A DNA stretch of 64,000 nt from Sabulicella glaciei (GTDB lineage: Bacteria > Pseudomonadota > Alphaproteobacteria > Acetobacterales > Acetobacteraceae): the NCBI RefSeq assembly GCF_026183895.1, contig NZ_JAPFQI010000002.1, positions 62,001 to 126,000 of the forward strand, in the 5' to 3' direction. The notes beneath the pieces are model-generated. The model did no database searches and had not been told where the DNA came from. It was given only the letters and a program-made list of their open reading frames with translations. Shown in pieces: positions 34,084 through 42,499 of the stretch. The position numbers and the translations under genes are program-made. Each line of letters starts with the position of its first letter. Position 1 is the stretch's first letter.

Positions 34084-35403
34084 ATGCAGATTGCGGTGAT
34101 TGGGGCGGGCTATGTGGGCCTCGTCTCGGGGGCGTGCTTCGCAGAGTTCGGGATCGAGGTGTGCCTCGTGGACACCGATGCGTCCAAGATCGAGGCGCTC
34201 AAGGCCGGGCGGATGCCGATCTATGAGCCCGGCCTCGACAAGCTGGTCGCCGACAATGCGCGCGAGAAGCGGCTGCGCTTCACCACGGAGCTGGCAACGG
34301 CGGTGAATGGCGTCGACGCCGTGTTCCTGGCGGTCGGCACCCCGACCCGCCGCGGCGACGGCCACGCCGACCTGTCCTATGTCTTCGCCGCCGCCGAGCA
34401 GGTGGCCCGCGCCGCCAAGGGTCCCCTGGTCCTCGTCACCAAGAGCACCGTTCCGGTGGGGACCGGGCGCCGCATCAAGCAGCTGGTGCGCGAGGCACGG
34501 CCCGACCTGGACATCGCCGTCGCATCCAACCCGGAATTCCTGCGCGAGGGCGCGGCGATCGGCGACTTCATGCGCCCCGACCGCGTCGTGGTGGGCGTGG
34601 AGGAGGGCGAGACTGGGGAGCGCGCGGCCGAGGTGCTGCGCCGCCTCTACCGCCCGCTCTACCTGATCGAGCGTCCGGTGATGGTGGTGGGGCTCGAAAC
34701 CGCCGAGATCATCAAATACGCCGCCAACGCATTCCTCGCCATGAAGATCTCCTTCATCAACGAGGTGGCCGACCTTTGCGAGAAGGCCGGCGCCCATGTG
34801 CAGGACGTGGCGCGCGGCATCGGGCTGGATGGGCGCATCGGACGCAAGTTCCTCCATGCCGGGCCAGGCTATGGTGGCTCCTGCTTTCCCAAGGACACGC
34901 TGGCCTTCGCCCGCACCGGCCAGGATCTGGGCGCGCCGCTGCAACTGGTCGAGGCGACGATCGACATCAACGACCGGCGCAAGAAGGCGATGGCGGACCG
35001 GGTGATCGCGGCCTGTGGCGGTTCCGTCGCGGGCAAGACGGTCGCGGTGCTGGGCCTGACCTTCAAGCCCGAGACGGACGACATGCGCGACGCTCCGTCC
35101 CTCGACATCCTGCCGCGGTTGATCGAGGCCGGCGCGACCGTCCGCGCCTTCGACCCGGAGGGGATGTCGCACGCCCGGCAGATCCTTCCCGAGGGCATCC
35201 ACTACGCGAAGGGTGCGCTCGACGCTGCGAAGGACGCTGACGCGCTGGTCGTGCTGACCGAGTGGAACGAGTTCCGGGCCCTGGCGCCACAGCGCCTCGC
35301 CGAGGCGATGCGAGGCAAGGTCCTGGTGGACCTCCGCAACCTCTACGAGCCCAAGCTGATGCGTGAAGCGGGCTTCGAGTACAGTTCCGTCGGACGACCC
35401 TGA
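34084..35403 (+). CDS. udg: UDP-glucose 6-dehydrogenase
   Basis: 439 aa. Oxidises UDP-glucose to UDP-glucuronate with two NAD+. N-terminal Rossmann motif MQIAVIGAGYVGLVSGACF; SNPEFLREGAAI; the catalytic Cys in GPGYGGSCFPKDTLAFA. The C-terminal UDP-binding domain has VLGLTFKPETDDMRDAPSL. Start ATG at 34084 is the family start. It is monocistronic between two strong hairpins and gives uronic acid precursor for the glycan locus. Confidence 0.95.
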   Translation: MQIAVIGAGYVGLVSGACFAEFGIEVCLVDTDASKIEALKAGRMPIYEPGLDKLVADNAREKRLRFTTELATAVNGVDAVFLAVGTPTRRGDGHADLSYVFAAAEQVARAAKGPLVLVTKSTVPVGTGRRIKQLVREARPDLDIAVASNPEFLREGAAIGDFMRPDRVVVGVEEGETGERAAEVLRRLYRPLYLIERPVMVVGLETAEIIKYAANAFLAMKISFINEVADLCEKAGAHVQDVARGIGLDGRIGRKFLHAGPGYGGSCFPKDTLAFARTGQDLGAPLQLVEATIDINDRRKKAMADRVIAACGGSVAGKTVAVLGLTFKPETDDMRDAPSLDILPRLIEAGATVRAFDPEGMSHARQILPEGIHYAKGALDAAKDADALVVLTEWNEFRALAPQRLAEAMRGKVLVDLRNLYEPKLMREAGFEYSSVGRP

Positions 35404-35410
35404 GACGAGT

Positions 35411-35441
35411 GGCGGCCCGGGGCCTTTGCGCCCGGGCCGCC
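35411..35441. terminator. 11-bp GC-rich stem between convergent genes
   Basis: GGCGGCCCGGG / CCCGGGCCGCC with a nine-base loop, eight bases after the UDP-glucose dehydrogenase stop and eight before the stop of the small minus-strand gene. A likely shared terminator, though it has no U-tract on the plus side. Confidence 0.7.
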
Positions 35442-35448
35442 GGCGCCA

Positions 35449-35625
35449 TCAAGCCACCATCAGAAGCAGCAAGCCCAGGCCGAGCAGCAGGCAGGCCGGG
35501 AGCTTCACCCGTGTCAGCAGGTCGGTCAGCCAATCCTGCTGGACCGGGCGAGGCTCCGCACCCGCGCTCCCGTCCATGGGATGGCGCCGCATCGTCCCGC
35601 CGATTCGGGTCCTCTTCTCGCCCAT
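35449..35625 (-). CDS. 58-aa single-helix membrane protein, unknown
   Basis: The frame begins MGEKRTRIGGTMRRHPMDG, is polar and basic up to residue 36, and ends in one hydrophobic helix (PACLLLGLGLLLLMVA) at the C-terminus. A GGAGAGG ribosome site lies five bases before the ATG, which supports it as real. Family unknown; it could be a tail-anchored envelope peptide. It converges on the UDP-glucose dehydrogenase gene across a hairpin. Confidence 0.6.
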   Translation of the reverse strand: MGEKRTRIGGTMRRHPMDGSAGAEPRPVQQDWLTDLLTRVKLPACLLLGLGLLLLMVA

Positions 35626-35714
35626 TGCGGCCTCTCCGGCTGGCTCGAATTCGGGGAGGGACTTAACCGCCCGGCAAGCGGCGGAATATGCGAAATCGGC
35701 ACGGGCACGGGAAC

Positions 35715-36662
35715 TCAGGCGGAGCGGCGCCCGTGCCGCAGCGTGGCGAGCGGCGCTTCGCCGAATTGCGCGCGGTAGGCGGCGCTGAACCGGCCGAGTT
35801 CCCAGAAGCCGAAGCGCGTGGCCGCTTCCGTCACGCTCGCCGCCTCGCCCCCTTCCAGCACGGCACGGACGCGCACGAGGCGCCGCGCGCGCAGATAGGC
35901 CGCTGCGCTCATTCCCAGGACGGAATTGGCGCAGGCATTGAGCGTACGCAGCGGCACACCGAGTTCGGCGCAGACCTCGATCAGGGAGCGGTGATCCGTT
36001 TCCCGTTCCGCGATGGCGACCAGCCCATCGGCGATGGCGGCGCGGCGGGCCAGCGACGGGGAAGGGGTCTCGGCCGCGGGAATCCCAGCGAACAGGGCAC
36101 CGAGAACCTCATTCAGCAGCCCGTCCACGAGCCGGTCGGTGCCGACCCAGCCAGGCGCGTTCAGCGCTGCCTCCGCTGCTTTCAGCAGGGCGCCGCATCG
36201 CGCCGGGGAAAGGGGCAGGAACATCGCGCTGGCACGCGGCTTTGGCAGCTCGACCCCGTGGAGCTGCCGCGCCGCCTCCAGCAGTCGGGGCAGGGGAAAG
36301 CCCAGATTCCACCAGGGCTGGCCGGCCGGCCATTGCGTGTGCACCTCGGCCTCCGCCCGCCACCAGACCAGCGTGTTCAGCCCGAAAACTTGGCCCTGGA
36401 TGCGCGGTCCGCGATCCTCCCCGATGGCCAGGCTGAAGGTGGCGCGCGGACCGGTGGCGTTGTGGAAGGTGACGGGCAGGTTGACGCGGCCCAGGTGGAC
36501 CAGCGTCTCGTCCAGGACCAGGCGCCGCCGCCATCCTGCGAAAGGCCCGCGCCCGCGCAGGATCAGCCGCGATGGGAAGCGCGTGCTGGAGGTCGCGCCG
36601 AAGGCCTCGGGATTCTCCGAGCGGATCTCGAGCACCCGTGCCGTGGGGTGTGGGGAAGGCAT
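35715..36662 (-). CDS. AraC-family transcriptional regulator
   Basis: 315 aa. The C-terminal AraC double HTH spans about 215-310: SLIEVCAELGVPLRTLNACAN, then ARRLVRVRAVLEGGE, and EAATRFGFWELGRFSAAYR, with the conserved GF-x-x-x-x-F motif. The N-terminal half is a degenerate ligand/dimerisation domain. This layout matches AraC proteins related to EutR/FeaR. Start ATG at 36662. It is divergent from the nuclease gene. Effector and targets unknown. Confidence 0.88.
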   Translation of the reverse strand: MPSPHPTARVLEIRSENPEAFGATSSTRFPSRLILRGRGPFAGWRRRLVLDETLVHLGRVNLPVTFHNATGPRATFSLAIGEDRGPRIQGQVFGLNTLVWWRAEAEVHTQWPAGQPWWNLGFPLPRLLEAARQLHGVELPKPRASAMFLPLSPARCGALLKAAEAALNAPGWVGTDRLVDGLLNEVLGALFAGIPAAETPSPSLARRAAIADGLVAIAERETDHRSLIEVCAELGVPLRTLNACANSVLGMSAAAYLRARRLVRVRAVLEGGEAASVTEAATRFGFWELGRFSAAYRAQFGEAPLATLRHGRRSA

Positions 36663-36762
36663 GGCCGCGTTGCGCGTAGGAGGGCCGAGCCATGCTGTCC
36701 AGCCAGGGCCTTTGCGCATCGCTCCGCGGGTGCCAGGATTCGCCGCGAAGGAGGACAGGACG

Positions 36763-37218
36763 ATGCGCCGGAGCGGTGATCCCTGGCTTCGCCTCCTGCG
36801 CATCCTGACGCCGCGCGGGATGCGTGGCTTCCTGTTCCCGCTGATCCTGCTCGGCTCCGCGCTCGGTGCCTGGCTGGCCACGCAGCGCCCGGCACCGGAC
36901 AGCGCCTTCCTGTCCTGCGCCGCGACGGATGGCGACACGCTTCGCTGCGGCGAGGAGCGCGTGCGCCTGCTGGGCCTGGACGCGCCCGAGATGTCCGGCC
37001 GCTGCGCGGATGAAAGCCGCCGCGCCCGCGCCGCGCGCGACCGCCTCGCCGCGCTGGTGCAGGGCGGCGTGCGCCTCGCGCGGGACGGGGAGGACCGTTA
37101 TGGCCGCACCCTCGCCACCGCTTTTGACCGCGAGGGGCGCGACCTGACCCGCATCCTGATCCGTGAGGGCCATGCGCGCCCCTACGACGGACGAACCCGC
37201 CGCCAGGGCTGGTGTTGA
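36763..37218 (+). CDS. Thermonuclease (SNase)-like protein, membrane anchored
   Basis: 151 aa. One N-terminal membrane/signal segment (GFLFPLILLGSALGAWLA) followed by the SNase OB-fold: AATDGDTLRCGEERVRLLG, LDAPEMSGRC, and DRYGRTLATAF. The conserved catalytic Arg-Glu region is reduced: R appears in ERVRLLG and E in APEMS, while the second loop Arg is present at YGRTL. AGGAGG precedes the ATG. Likely a secreted or periplasmic nuclease-like protein of unproven activity. Confidence 0.85.
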   Translation: MRRSGDPWLRLLRILTPRGMRGFLFPLILLGSALGAWLATQRPAPDSAFLSCAATDGDTLRCGEERVRLLGLDAPEMSGRCADESRRARAARDRLAALVQGGVRLARDGEDRYGRTLATAFDREGRDLTRILIREGHARPYDGRTRRQGWC

Positions 37219-37239
37219 TTCGCTTGCGCCCCAGCGAAA

Positions 37240-37266
37240 TTGGTCATACCAATCCGGTATGACCAA
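37240..37266 (+). promoter_or_regulatory. FadR/GntR-type operator overlapping the regulator's start codon
   Basis: Perfect inverted repeat TTGGTCATACC / GGTATGACCAA with a five-base spacer AATCC. The right arm covers the ATG (37259-37261) of the adjacent FadR-family regulator. TTGGT...ACCAA half-sites are typical of FadR-subfamily GntR operators, so negative autoregulation of the whole downstream operon is likely. Confidence 0.8.
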
Positions 37267-38011
37267 TCCGGCGCCCGAACGGGCCGGGACGGGTCGGGAG
37301 GAAACGGAAGGCGCGCAGGGGCTGATCGGCCGCTTGCTGCCCTTCATCGCCCATCACCGCCTCGCCCCCGGCGACCGCCTCCCCTCCGAGCGGGAGCTGG
37401 CTTCGCGTTTCGGCGCCTCACGCCCCGCGCTGCGCGAGGCACTGGCGGTGCTGGAAACCCTGCGCATCGTTGAGCGCCGGCCCAATTCCGGCATTTTCCT
37501 GCGCGCCGTGGACCGCCAGGGCTCGATCGATGCCATGGTACTGCAGGCCGAACTCGGCGTGCCGCTCTCGGAGGACGAGGTGCGCGAGGTGGTGGAGCTT
37601 CGCCGGATCATGGAACTCCAGGCCATGCGCCTTGCCGCCGCGCGGCGCACCGACGCCGACCTCGCGCGGCTCGATGCCGCGCTGGAAGCGGGCGCGCGCT
37701 GCGTGGCCGAGGGAACCAACCTCGCCGACGAGGATTCGGCCTTCCACCTCGCCATCGTGGAGGCGACGGGCAACCGCGTCTTCCTGCGCGTGGTGAACAG
37801 CTTCTACCTGATGTCGCGCGAGCGCCGCCGGACCTATTTCCGCGACGGCACACGCGCTGCCCAATCCCACGCGCAGCACGCGGCGATGCGCGACGCCATC
37901 GCCGCGCGCGACCCGGACCGCGCCGAGGCCGCAATGGGAAGTCACCTGCGCGGGGTGGAAAGCTACTGGATGGAACTGCTGAGGCGCCGAGCCACGGGGG
38001 AGAGCGAATGA
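37259..38011 (+). CDS. FadR-subfamily GntR transcriptional regulator
   Basis: 250 aa. N-terminal winged HTH: LPFIAHHRLAPGDRLPSER and then ELASRFGASRPALREALAVLETLRIVE. The C-terminal FCD domain (about 105-235) has EDSAFHLAIVEATGN and AAQSHAQHAAMRDAI, with Asp/His metal-ligand positions. Start ATG at 37259 lies within a perfect operator. The ATGA overlap with the first enolase-superfamily gene makes it the first gene of a sugar-acid catabolic operon, which it presumably represses until a sugar acid binds. Confidence 0.92.
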   Translation: MTNPAPERAGTGREETEGAQGLIGRLLPFIAHHRLAPGDRLPSERELASRFGASRPALREALAVLETLRIVERRPNSGIFLRAVDRQGSIDAMVLQAELGVPLSEDEVREVVELRRIMELQAMRLAAARRTDADLARLDAALEAGARCVAEGTNLADEDSAFHLAIVEATGNRVFLRVVNSFYLMSRERRRTYFRDGTRAAQSHAQHAAMRDAIAARDPDRAEAAMGSHLRGVESYWMELLRRRATGESE

Positions 38012-39147
38012 AGGTCACCGATGTCACCTGCCACATCCTGCAAAGCAAGGTGGAGCAGCCTTTCGTTTCCGCGCGCGGCTGGGTGTATTCCACCCGCTCC
38101 TCCTGCGTCGTGGAGATCAGCACCGACGAGGGCATCACCGGCTGGGGCGAGTGCTACGGCCCGGCCGCCGTCAACAAGGCGCTGATCGAGACGCAGTACA
38201 AGCCGCGCGTCATCGGCAAGGACCCGTTCGACGTCGAGGTGGTGTGGGAGGACCTCTACAACCGCATCAAGGATTACGGCGCGCAGGGCTTCAGCATCAC
38301 GGCGCTCTCGGGCATCGACATCGCGCTGTGGGACATCATGGGCCGCGCGGTGAACAAGCCGATCCACAAGCTCCTCGGCGGCGCGCACCGCAAGGAAGTC
38401 CAGGCCTACGCCACCGGCCTCTACTTCATCGACATGGACCGCCTGGTCGAGGAAGCGGTGGAGGAGGCCGAGAAATACGCGGCCATGGGCTTCCGCGCCA
38501 TCAAGATGAAGATCGGCCTCGGCGACCCCAAGCTGGACGTGCGGCGCGTCGCCGCCGTGCGCAAGGCGATCGGCCCTGACATCAAGCTGGCGGTGGACGC
38601 CAACCATTGCTTCACCGTGCCCCAGGCCATCCGCCTCGGCCGCGCGATGGAAGAGCTGGACCTGCTGTGGTTCGAGGAGCCGATCAGCCCCGAGGACCAC
38701 GAGGGCTACCTCGAGGTGACGCGCTCCCTCGACATGGCGGTGGCGGGCGGCGAGAACGACTTCACCCGCTGGGGCTTCCGCGACATCATCGCGAAGAAGG
38801 CGATGGACATCGTCCAGCCCGATTTATGCGCCGCCGGCGGCATCAGCGAATGCCGAAAGATCGCCGCCATGGCCTCGGCGCACGGCGTGGAATGCGTGCC
38901 GCACGCCTGGGGCAGCGCCATCGGCCTCGCCGCCACGGTGCAGTTCCTGGCGGCGCTGCCCGACACGCCGCCCGCCTTCCGCCCCATGCCGCCGATGCTG
39001 GAATACGAGCAGACGCCCAACCCGCTGCGCGACCACCTGGCGAAGGAACCCATCGTGCAGACGAACGGCATCGTCCCTGTCCGCGACGCGCCCGGCATCG
39101 GCATCGAGGTCGATCGCGCCATCCTCCAGCAATACAAGGTCGCCTGA
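38008..39147 (+). CDS. Mandelate-racemase-group enolase-superfamily enzyme
   Basis: 379 aa. Enolase-superfamily fold: metal ligands D197 (VDANH), E223 (FEEP) and E249 (GGEN), catalytic lysines in K166-M-K168, and the D272/H299 dyad (QPD; VPHAW). That set is the mandelate racemase subgroup, which abstracts the alpha proton of an acid sugar; most uncharacterised members are sugar-acid dehydratases. Coupled by ATGA to the FadR gene. The natural substrate is not readable from sequence. Confidence 0.9.
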   Translation: MKVTDVTCHILQSKVEQPFVSARGWVYSTRSSCVVEISTDEGITGWGECYGPAAVNKALIETQYKPRVIGKDPFDVEVVWEDLYNRIKDYGAQGFSITALSGIDIALWDIMGRAVNKPIHKLLGGAHRKEVQAYATGLYFIDMDRLVEEAVEEAEKYAAMGFRAIKMKIGLGDPKLDVRRVAAVRKAIGPDIKLAVDANHCFTVPQAIRLGRAMEELDLLWFEEPISPEDHEGYLEVTRSLDMAVAGGENDFTRWGFRDIIAKKAMDIVQPDLCAAGGISECRKIAAMASAHGVECVPHAWGSAIGLAATVQFLAALPDTPPAFRPMPPMLEYEQTPNPLRDHLAKEPIVQTNGIVPVRDAPGIGIEVDRAILQQYKVA

Positions 39148-39149
39148 CG

Positions 39150-40139
39150 ATGCTCGTCGCCCTCACCGACCCCATCCACCCCGACGGCGAGGCGAAGCTG
39201 CGCGCAGCCGGCCACGACGTCCAGCTTCCCGGAGCCGACGGCCTCGACGCGCTGCTGGCACGGGCCGAGGCGGTGGTGGTCCGCCGCAACCTGCCGCCCG
39301 ATTTGTGCGAGCGCTCGCCGCGCCTTCTGGCCGCCGTGCGCCAAGGAGTTGGTGTGGACATGATCCCGGTCGGGAACTGCACCGCGCACGGCGTCCTCGT
39401 CGCCAACGTGCCCGGCGCCAACGCGGATTCGGTCGCCGAGTTCGCGGTGGCGCAGATGCTGGACATCTGCCGCTCGCCCCGCGCCATGCACGCCGCCCTG
39501 CCGGGTGAGGGCTGGGCGAAGGCGCGGGCCCGCTCCGACGCGGCGCGCGAGCTGCGCGGCAAGACGCTGGGCATTGTCGGCGTCGGCGCCATCGGCGCGC
39601 GCCTTGCCGAGATCGCGGGGCTCGGCTTCCGCATGCGCGTGCTGGGCCACCGCCGCGACCGCAACGCCCTGCCGAAAGGCGTGGAGTACGCCGATCTCGA
39701 CACGCTCTTCGCGGAAAGCGACTTCGTCGTCCTGGCCTGCCCGCTGACGGAGGAAACGCGCGGTCTCGCGAATGCCGCGCGCATCGCCCGCATGAAACGC
39801 GACGCCTGGATCCTCAACGTGTCGCGCGGCCCGGTGATCGAGGAGGCGGCGCTGGTGGACGCGCTGCGCGGGGGTCGCATCGGCGGCGCGGCGCTGGACG
39901 TGTTCGACGTGCAGCCCCTCGCGCCCGACCACCCCTACATGGCGCTGTCCAACGTGCTGCTCACTCCGCACGTCGCGGGCCTGTCGCAGGAGGCGGTGGT
40001 GCGGATGAGCACCGGCGCGGCGGAGCAGGTCATCCAGATCCTGCGCGGCGACCGCCCGCAGCACTTCATCAACCCCGAGGCCTGGGAGGCGTCGCGCGCC
40101 CGCCGCGCCGCGCTCGGCCTGGAAGGCGTTTCCGCATGA
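39150..40139 (+). CDS. D-isomer-specific 2-hydroxyacid dehydrogenase
   Basis: 329 aa. NAD-binding motif GIVGVGAIGARLAEIA at residues 145-160. Catalytic residues are visible: R in NVSRGPVI, E in the LDVFDVQPLAPDHP segment, and H in LTPHVAGLS. This group (PGDH/GyaR-like) reduces 2-keto acids or oxidises 2-hydroxy acids. It lies two bases after one enolase-superfamily gene and overlaps the next by ATGA. It probably handles a keto-acid intermediate of the operon's pathway. Confidence 0.9.
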   Translation: MLVALTDPIHPDGEAKLRAAGHDVQLPGADGLDALLARAEAVVVRRNLPPDLCERSPRLLAAVRQGVGVDMIPVGNCTAHGVLVANVPGANADSVAEFAVAQMLDICRSPRAMHAALPGEGWAKARARSDAARELRGKTLGIVGVGAIGARLAEIAGLGFRMRVLGHRRDRNALPKGVEYADLDTLFAESDFVVLACPLTEETRGLANAARIARMKRDAWILNVSRGPVIEEAALVDALRGGRIGGAALDVFDVQPLAPDHPYMALSNVLLTPHVAGLSQEAVVRMSTGAAEQVIQILRGDRPQHFINPEAWEASRARRAALGLEGVSA

Positions 40140-41305
40140 AGATCACCGGAGTCCACGCCACCTGGTGCCGCGTGCCCATCCCGTATGAGCGCCAGCACAC
40201 CAGCGATTTCGGCCGCGTCCCCACCTTCGATTCCGTGATCGTCCGTGTGGACACGGACAAGGGCATCACCGGCTGGGGCGAGGCGAAGGCGGGCGTGGGC
40301 AGCGCCGCCGCCTGCGCCGGCCTCGCCGCCATCATCAACCTGGACTACGCGCCGCTGCTCGTCGGCCAGGACCCGCGCGACATCTCCCGCCTGTGGGACG
40401 TGATGTACAACACCCCGCGCGAGGGCTACGCGATCGCGAAGGGCCACGCCCTGCCGCAGGTGGGGCGCCGCGGCCTGTCCATCTCCGCCATCGCGGGTGT
40501 GGATGTCGCGCTGTGGGACATCCTGGGCAAGTCGCTCGACGTGCCGGTGTGGCGGCTCATCGGCGGCAAGCGTGCGGACCGCATGCCGGCCTATGCCTCG
40601 GGCGGCTGGGCGGATGCGGCCAATATCGGGCCGCAGCTGCAGGGCTATTGCGACAAGGCCGGGTTCCGGGCGGTGAAGATGCGCGTCGGCGTGATGGACG
40701 GCTCGCCCGCCGGCTCGGCCGCCCGCGTCCGCGCGGCGCGCGAGCATCTGGGGCCCGACATCAAGCTGATGGCCGACGCGCACGGCACCTGGACCGTGGC
40801 CGAGGCCCGCGCCTTCTGCCGCATGGTCGAGGATTGCGACCTGTTCTGGTTCGAGGAGCCGGTGAACGCCGACGACAAGCGCGGCCTCGCCGAGGTGCGC
40901 GCCTGCTCCACCGTGCCGATCTCCACCGGCGAGAGCGAGTTCACCCGCCATGATTTCCGCGAGATCGCGGAGCTTCGCGGGGCGGACGTGCTGCAGCCCG
41001 ATCTCGCCATCGCCGGCGGCCTCACCGAGGGGATGCGGATCGGCGCCATCGCCTCCGCCTACAATCTCCGCCTCGCGCCGCATCTCTGGTCCGGCGCGCC
41101 GGCCTTCGCGGCGGGGCTGCACCTCGCCGTGTCGCAAACCTCGGGCTTCATCCTGGAATACTCGCTGGGCCACAACCCGATGCTGCACGACCTGATCGAG
41201 GAGGATTTCACCGTGGTGGATGGCCATGTGGAGATCCCGGACCGGCCAGGCCTGGGCATCACCGTTCGCCAATCCTTCCTCGACGAATACGGGGTGCGCG
41301 CATGA
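40136..41305 (+). CDS. Enolase-superfamily sugar-acid dehydratase-like enzyme (second copy)
   Basis: 389 aa. Metal ligands D214 (MADAH), E240 (FEEP), E266 (STGES); catalytic K181-M-R183 and D289/H316. The second lysine of the KxK motif is Arg here, unlike the first paralogue at 38008. It has a longer N-terminal capping segment (PIPYERQHTSDFG). Likely a dehydratase acting on a different acid sugar or stereoisomer. ATGA couplings exist on both sides. Confidence 0.88.
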   Translation: MKITGVHATWCRVPIPYERQHTSDFGRVPTFDSVIVRVDTDKGITGWGEAKAGVGSAAACAGLAAIINLDYAPLLVGQDPRDISRLWDVMYNTPREGYAIAKGHALPQVGRRGLSISAIAGVDVALWDILGKSLDVPVWRLIGGKRADRMPAYASGGWADAANIGPQLQGYCDKAGFRAVKMRVGVMDGSPAGSAARVRAAREHLGPDIKLMADAHGTWTVAEARAFCRMVEDCDLFWFEEPVNADDKRGLAEVRACSTVPISTGESEFTRHDFREIAELRGADVLQPDLAIAGGLTEGMRIGAIASAYNLRLAPHLWSGAPAFAAGLHLAVSQTSGFILEYSLGHNPMLHDLIEEDFTVVDGHVEIPDRPGLGITVRQSFLDEYGVRA

Positions 41306-42441
41306 AGATCGCGAATATCGAGGCTTTCCCGACCTCCTTTCCCGTGCCGCCGGGCGGTGGGGTGGCGCTCGGCGTCGGGCGCGCGGTGAAGCGGGACGCG
41401 GTGGTCGTGAAGGTCACCACCGATGACGGCGTCGTGGGGTGGGGCGAGAGCCATCACGGCCGCGCCCACACCGCCGTCGCCGCCCTGCTGGAAACGACGC
41501 TGAAGCGCCTCGCCCTCGGCATGGAGGCGACGGACACGGTCGGCGTCTGGCACAAGATCTACAAGGGCCAGCTGGCGTCCCACGGCATGGGGGCGGGCTG
41601 TGCCCTCGCCATGTCCGGCCTCGACATGGCGCTGTGGGACATCCGCGCCAAGGCGGCGAGGATGCCGCTCTACCGGCTGCTCGGCGGCGCCTCGCGCCCC
41701 GTGCCCGCCTATGCCGGCGGCGTCGCCCTCGGCTACCAGCCCCCGGCCGAGCTGGTGGACGAGGCACGGCCGCACATGGAGGCCGGCTACCGCGCGGTGA
41801 AGCTGCGCGTGGGTGACACGGTGCCGCTCGACATCGCGCGCATGGAAGCGATCCGCGCCGCCTTCGGCGACGAGGTGGACATCCTGACCGACGCCAATAC
41901 GGCTTACCGGCTGGAGGACGTGCGCCGCGTCATGCCGGCCATGGACGCGCTCGGCATTGGCTGGCTGGAGGAACCCTTCCCGCCGCACGACCACCGCGCC
42001 TATCGCGAGGCGCGCTCCTACGGGCGCACGCCGCTCGCGGTGGGGGAGAACCACTTCACCCGTTTCGAGTTCGCGCCGCTGCTGGAGGGGGGAGCGGTGG
42101 GCATCTGGCAGCCCGACCTGTCGAAATGCGGCGGCATCACGGAGGCGCTGCGCATCGCCGCCATGGCCTCCGCGTACAAGATCCCGATCCACCCGCACTC
42201 CTCCATGACCGGGCTGAACCAGGCGGCGACAATCCATTTCCTCTGCGCCCTGGACAATCCGGGCTATTTCGAGGCCGACGTGTCGCGCTCCAACCTGTTC
42301 CGCGACGCGCTGGTCTCCACGCCCTGGACGCTTTCCCCCGACGGGACGGTGCGTCCCAACGAGGCACCGGGAATCGGCGTCGAGGTGGACGAGGAATGGC
42401 TGCGCGCCCATCCCGCCATCGAGGGGCCCGGCTACGTGTGA
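41302..42441 (+). CDS. Enolase-superfamily sugar-acid dehydratase-like enzyme (third copy)
   Basis: 379 aa. Metal ligands D197 (LTDAN), E223 (LEEP), E249 (VGEN); catalytic K167-L-R169, D272 and H298 in IPIHPHS. The capping region near residues 17-30 (PGGGVALGVGRAVKRD) differs from both upstream copies, as expected for distinct substrates. The end is followed by a 58-bp gap to the transport gene. Three non-identical members in one operon is notable. Confidence 0.88.
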   Translation: MKIANIEAFPTSFPVPPGGGVALGVGRAVKRDAVVVKVTTDDGVVGWGESHHGRAHTAVAALLETTLKRLALGMEATDTVGVWHKIYKGQLASHGMGAGCALAMSGLDMALWDIRAKAARMPLYRLLGGASRPVPAYAGGVALGYQPPAELVDEARPHMEAGYRAVKLRVGDTVPLDIARMEAIRAAFGDEVDILTDANTAYRLEDVRRVMPAMDALGIGWLEEPFPPHDHRAYREARSYGRTPLAVGENHFTRFEFAPLLEGGAVGIWQPDLSKCGGITEALRIAAMASAYKIPIHPHSSMTGLNQAATIHFLCALDNPGYFEADVSRSNLFRDALVSTPWTLSPDGTVRPNEAPGIGVEVDEEWLRAHPAIEGPGYV

Positions 42442-42499
42442 ACGCGTCTCAACCACCGACCGCCCCGCGAGACGGGCGGCGCCACAGAAGGAGGACACG

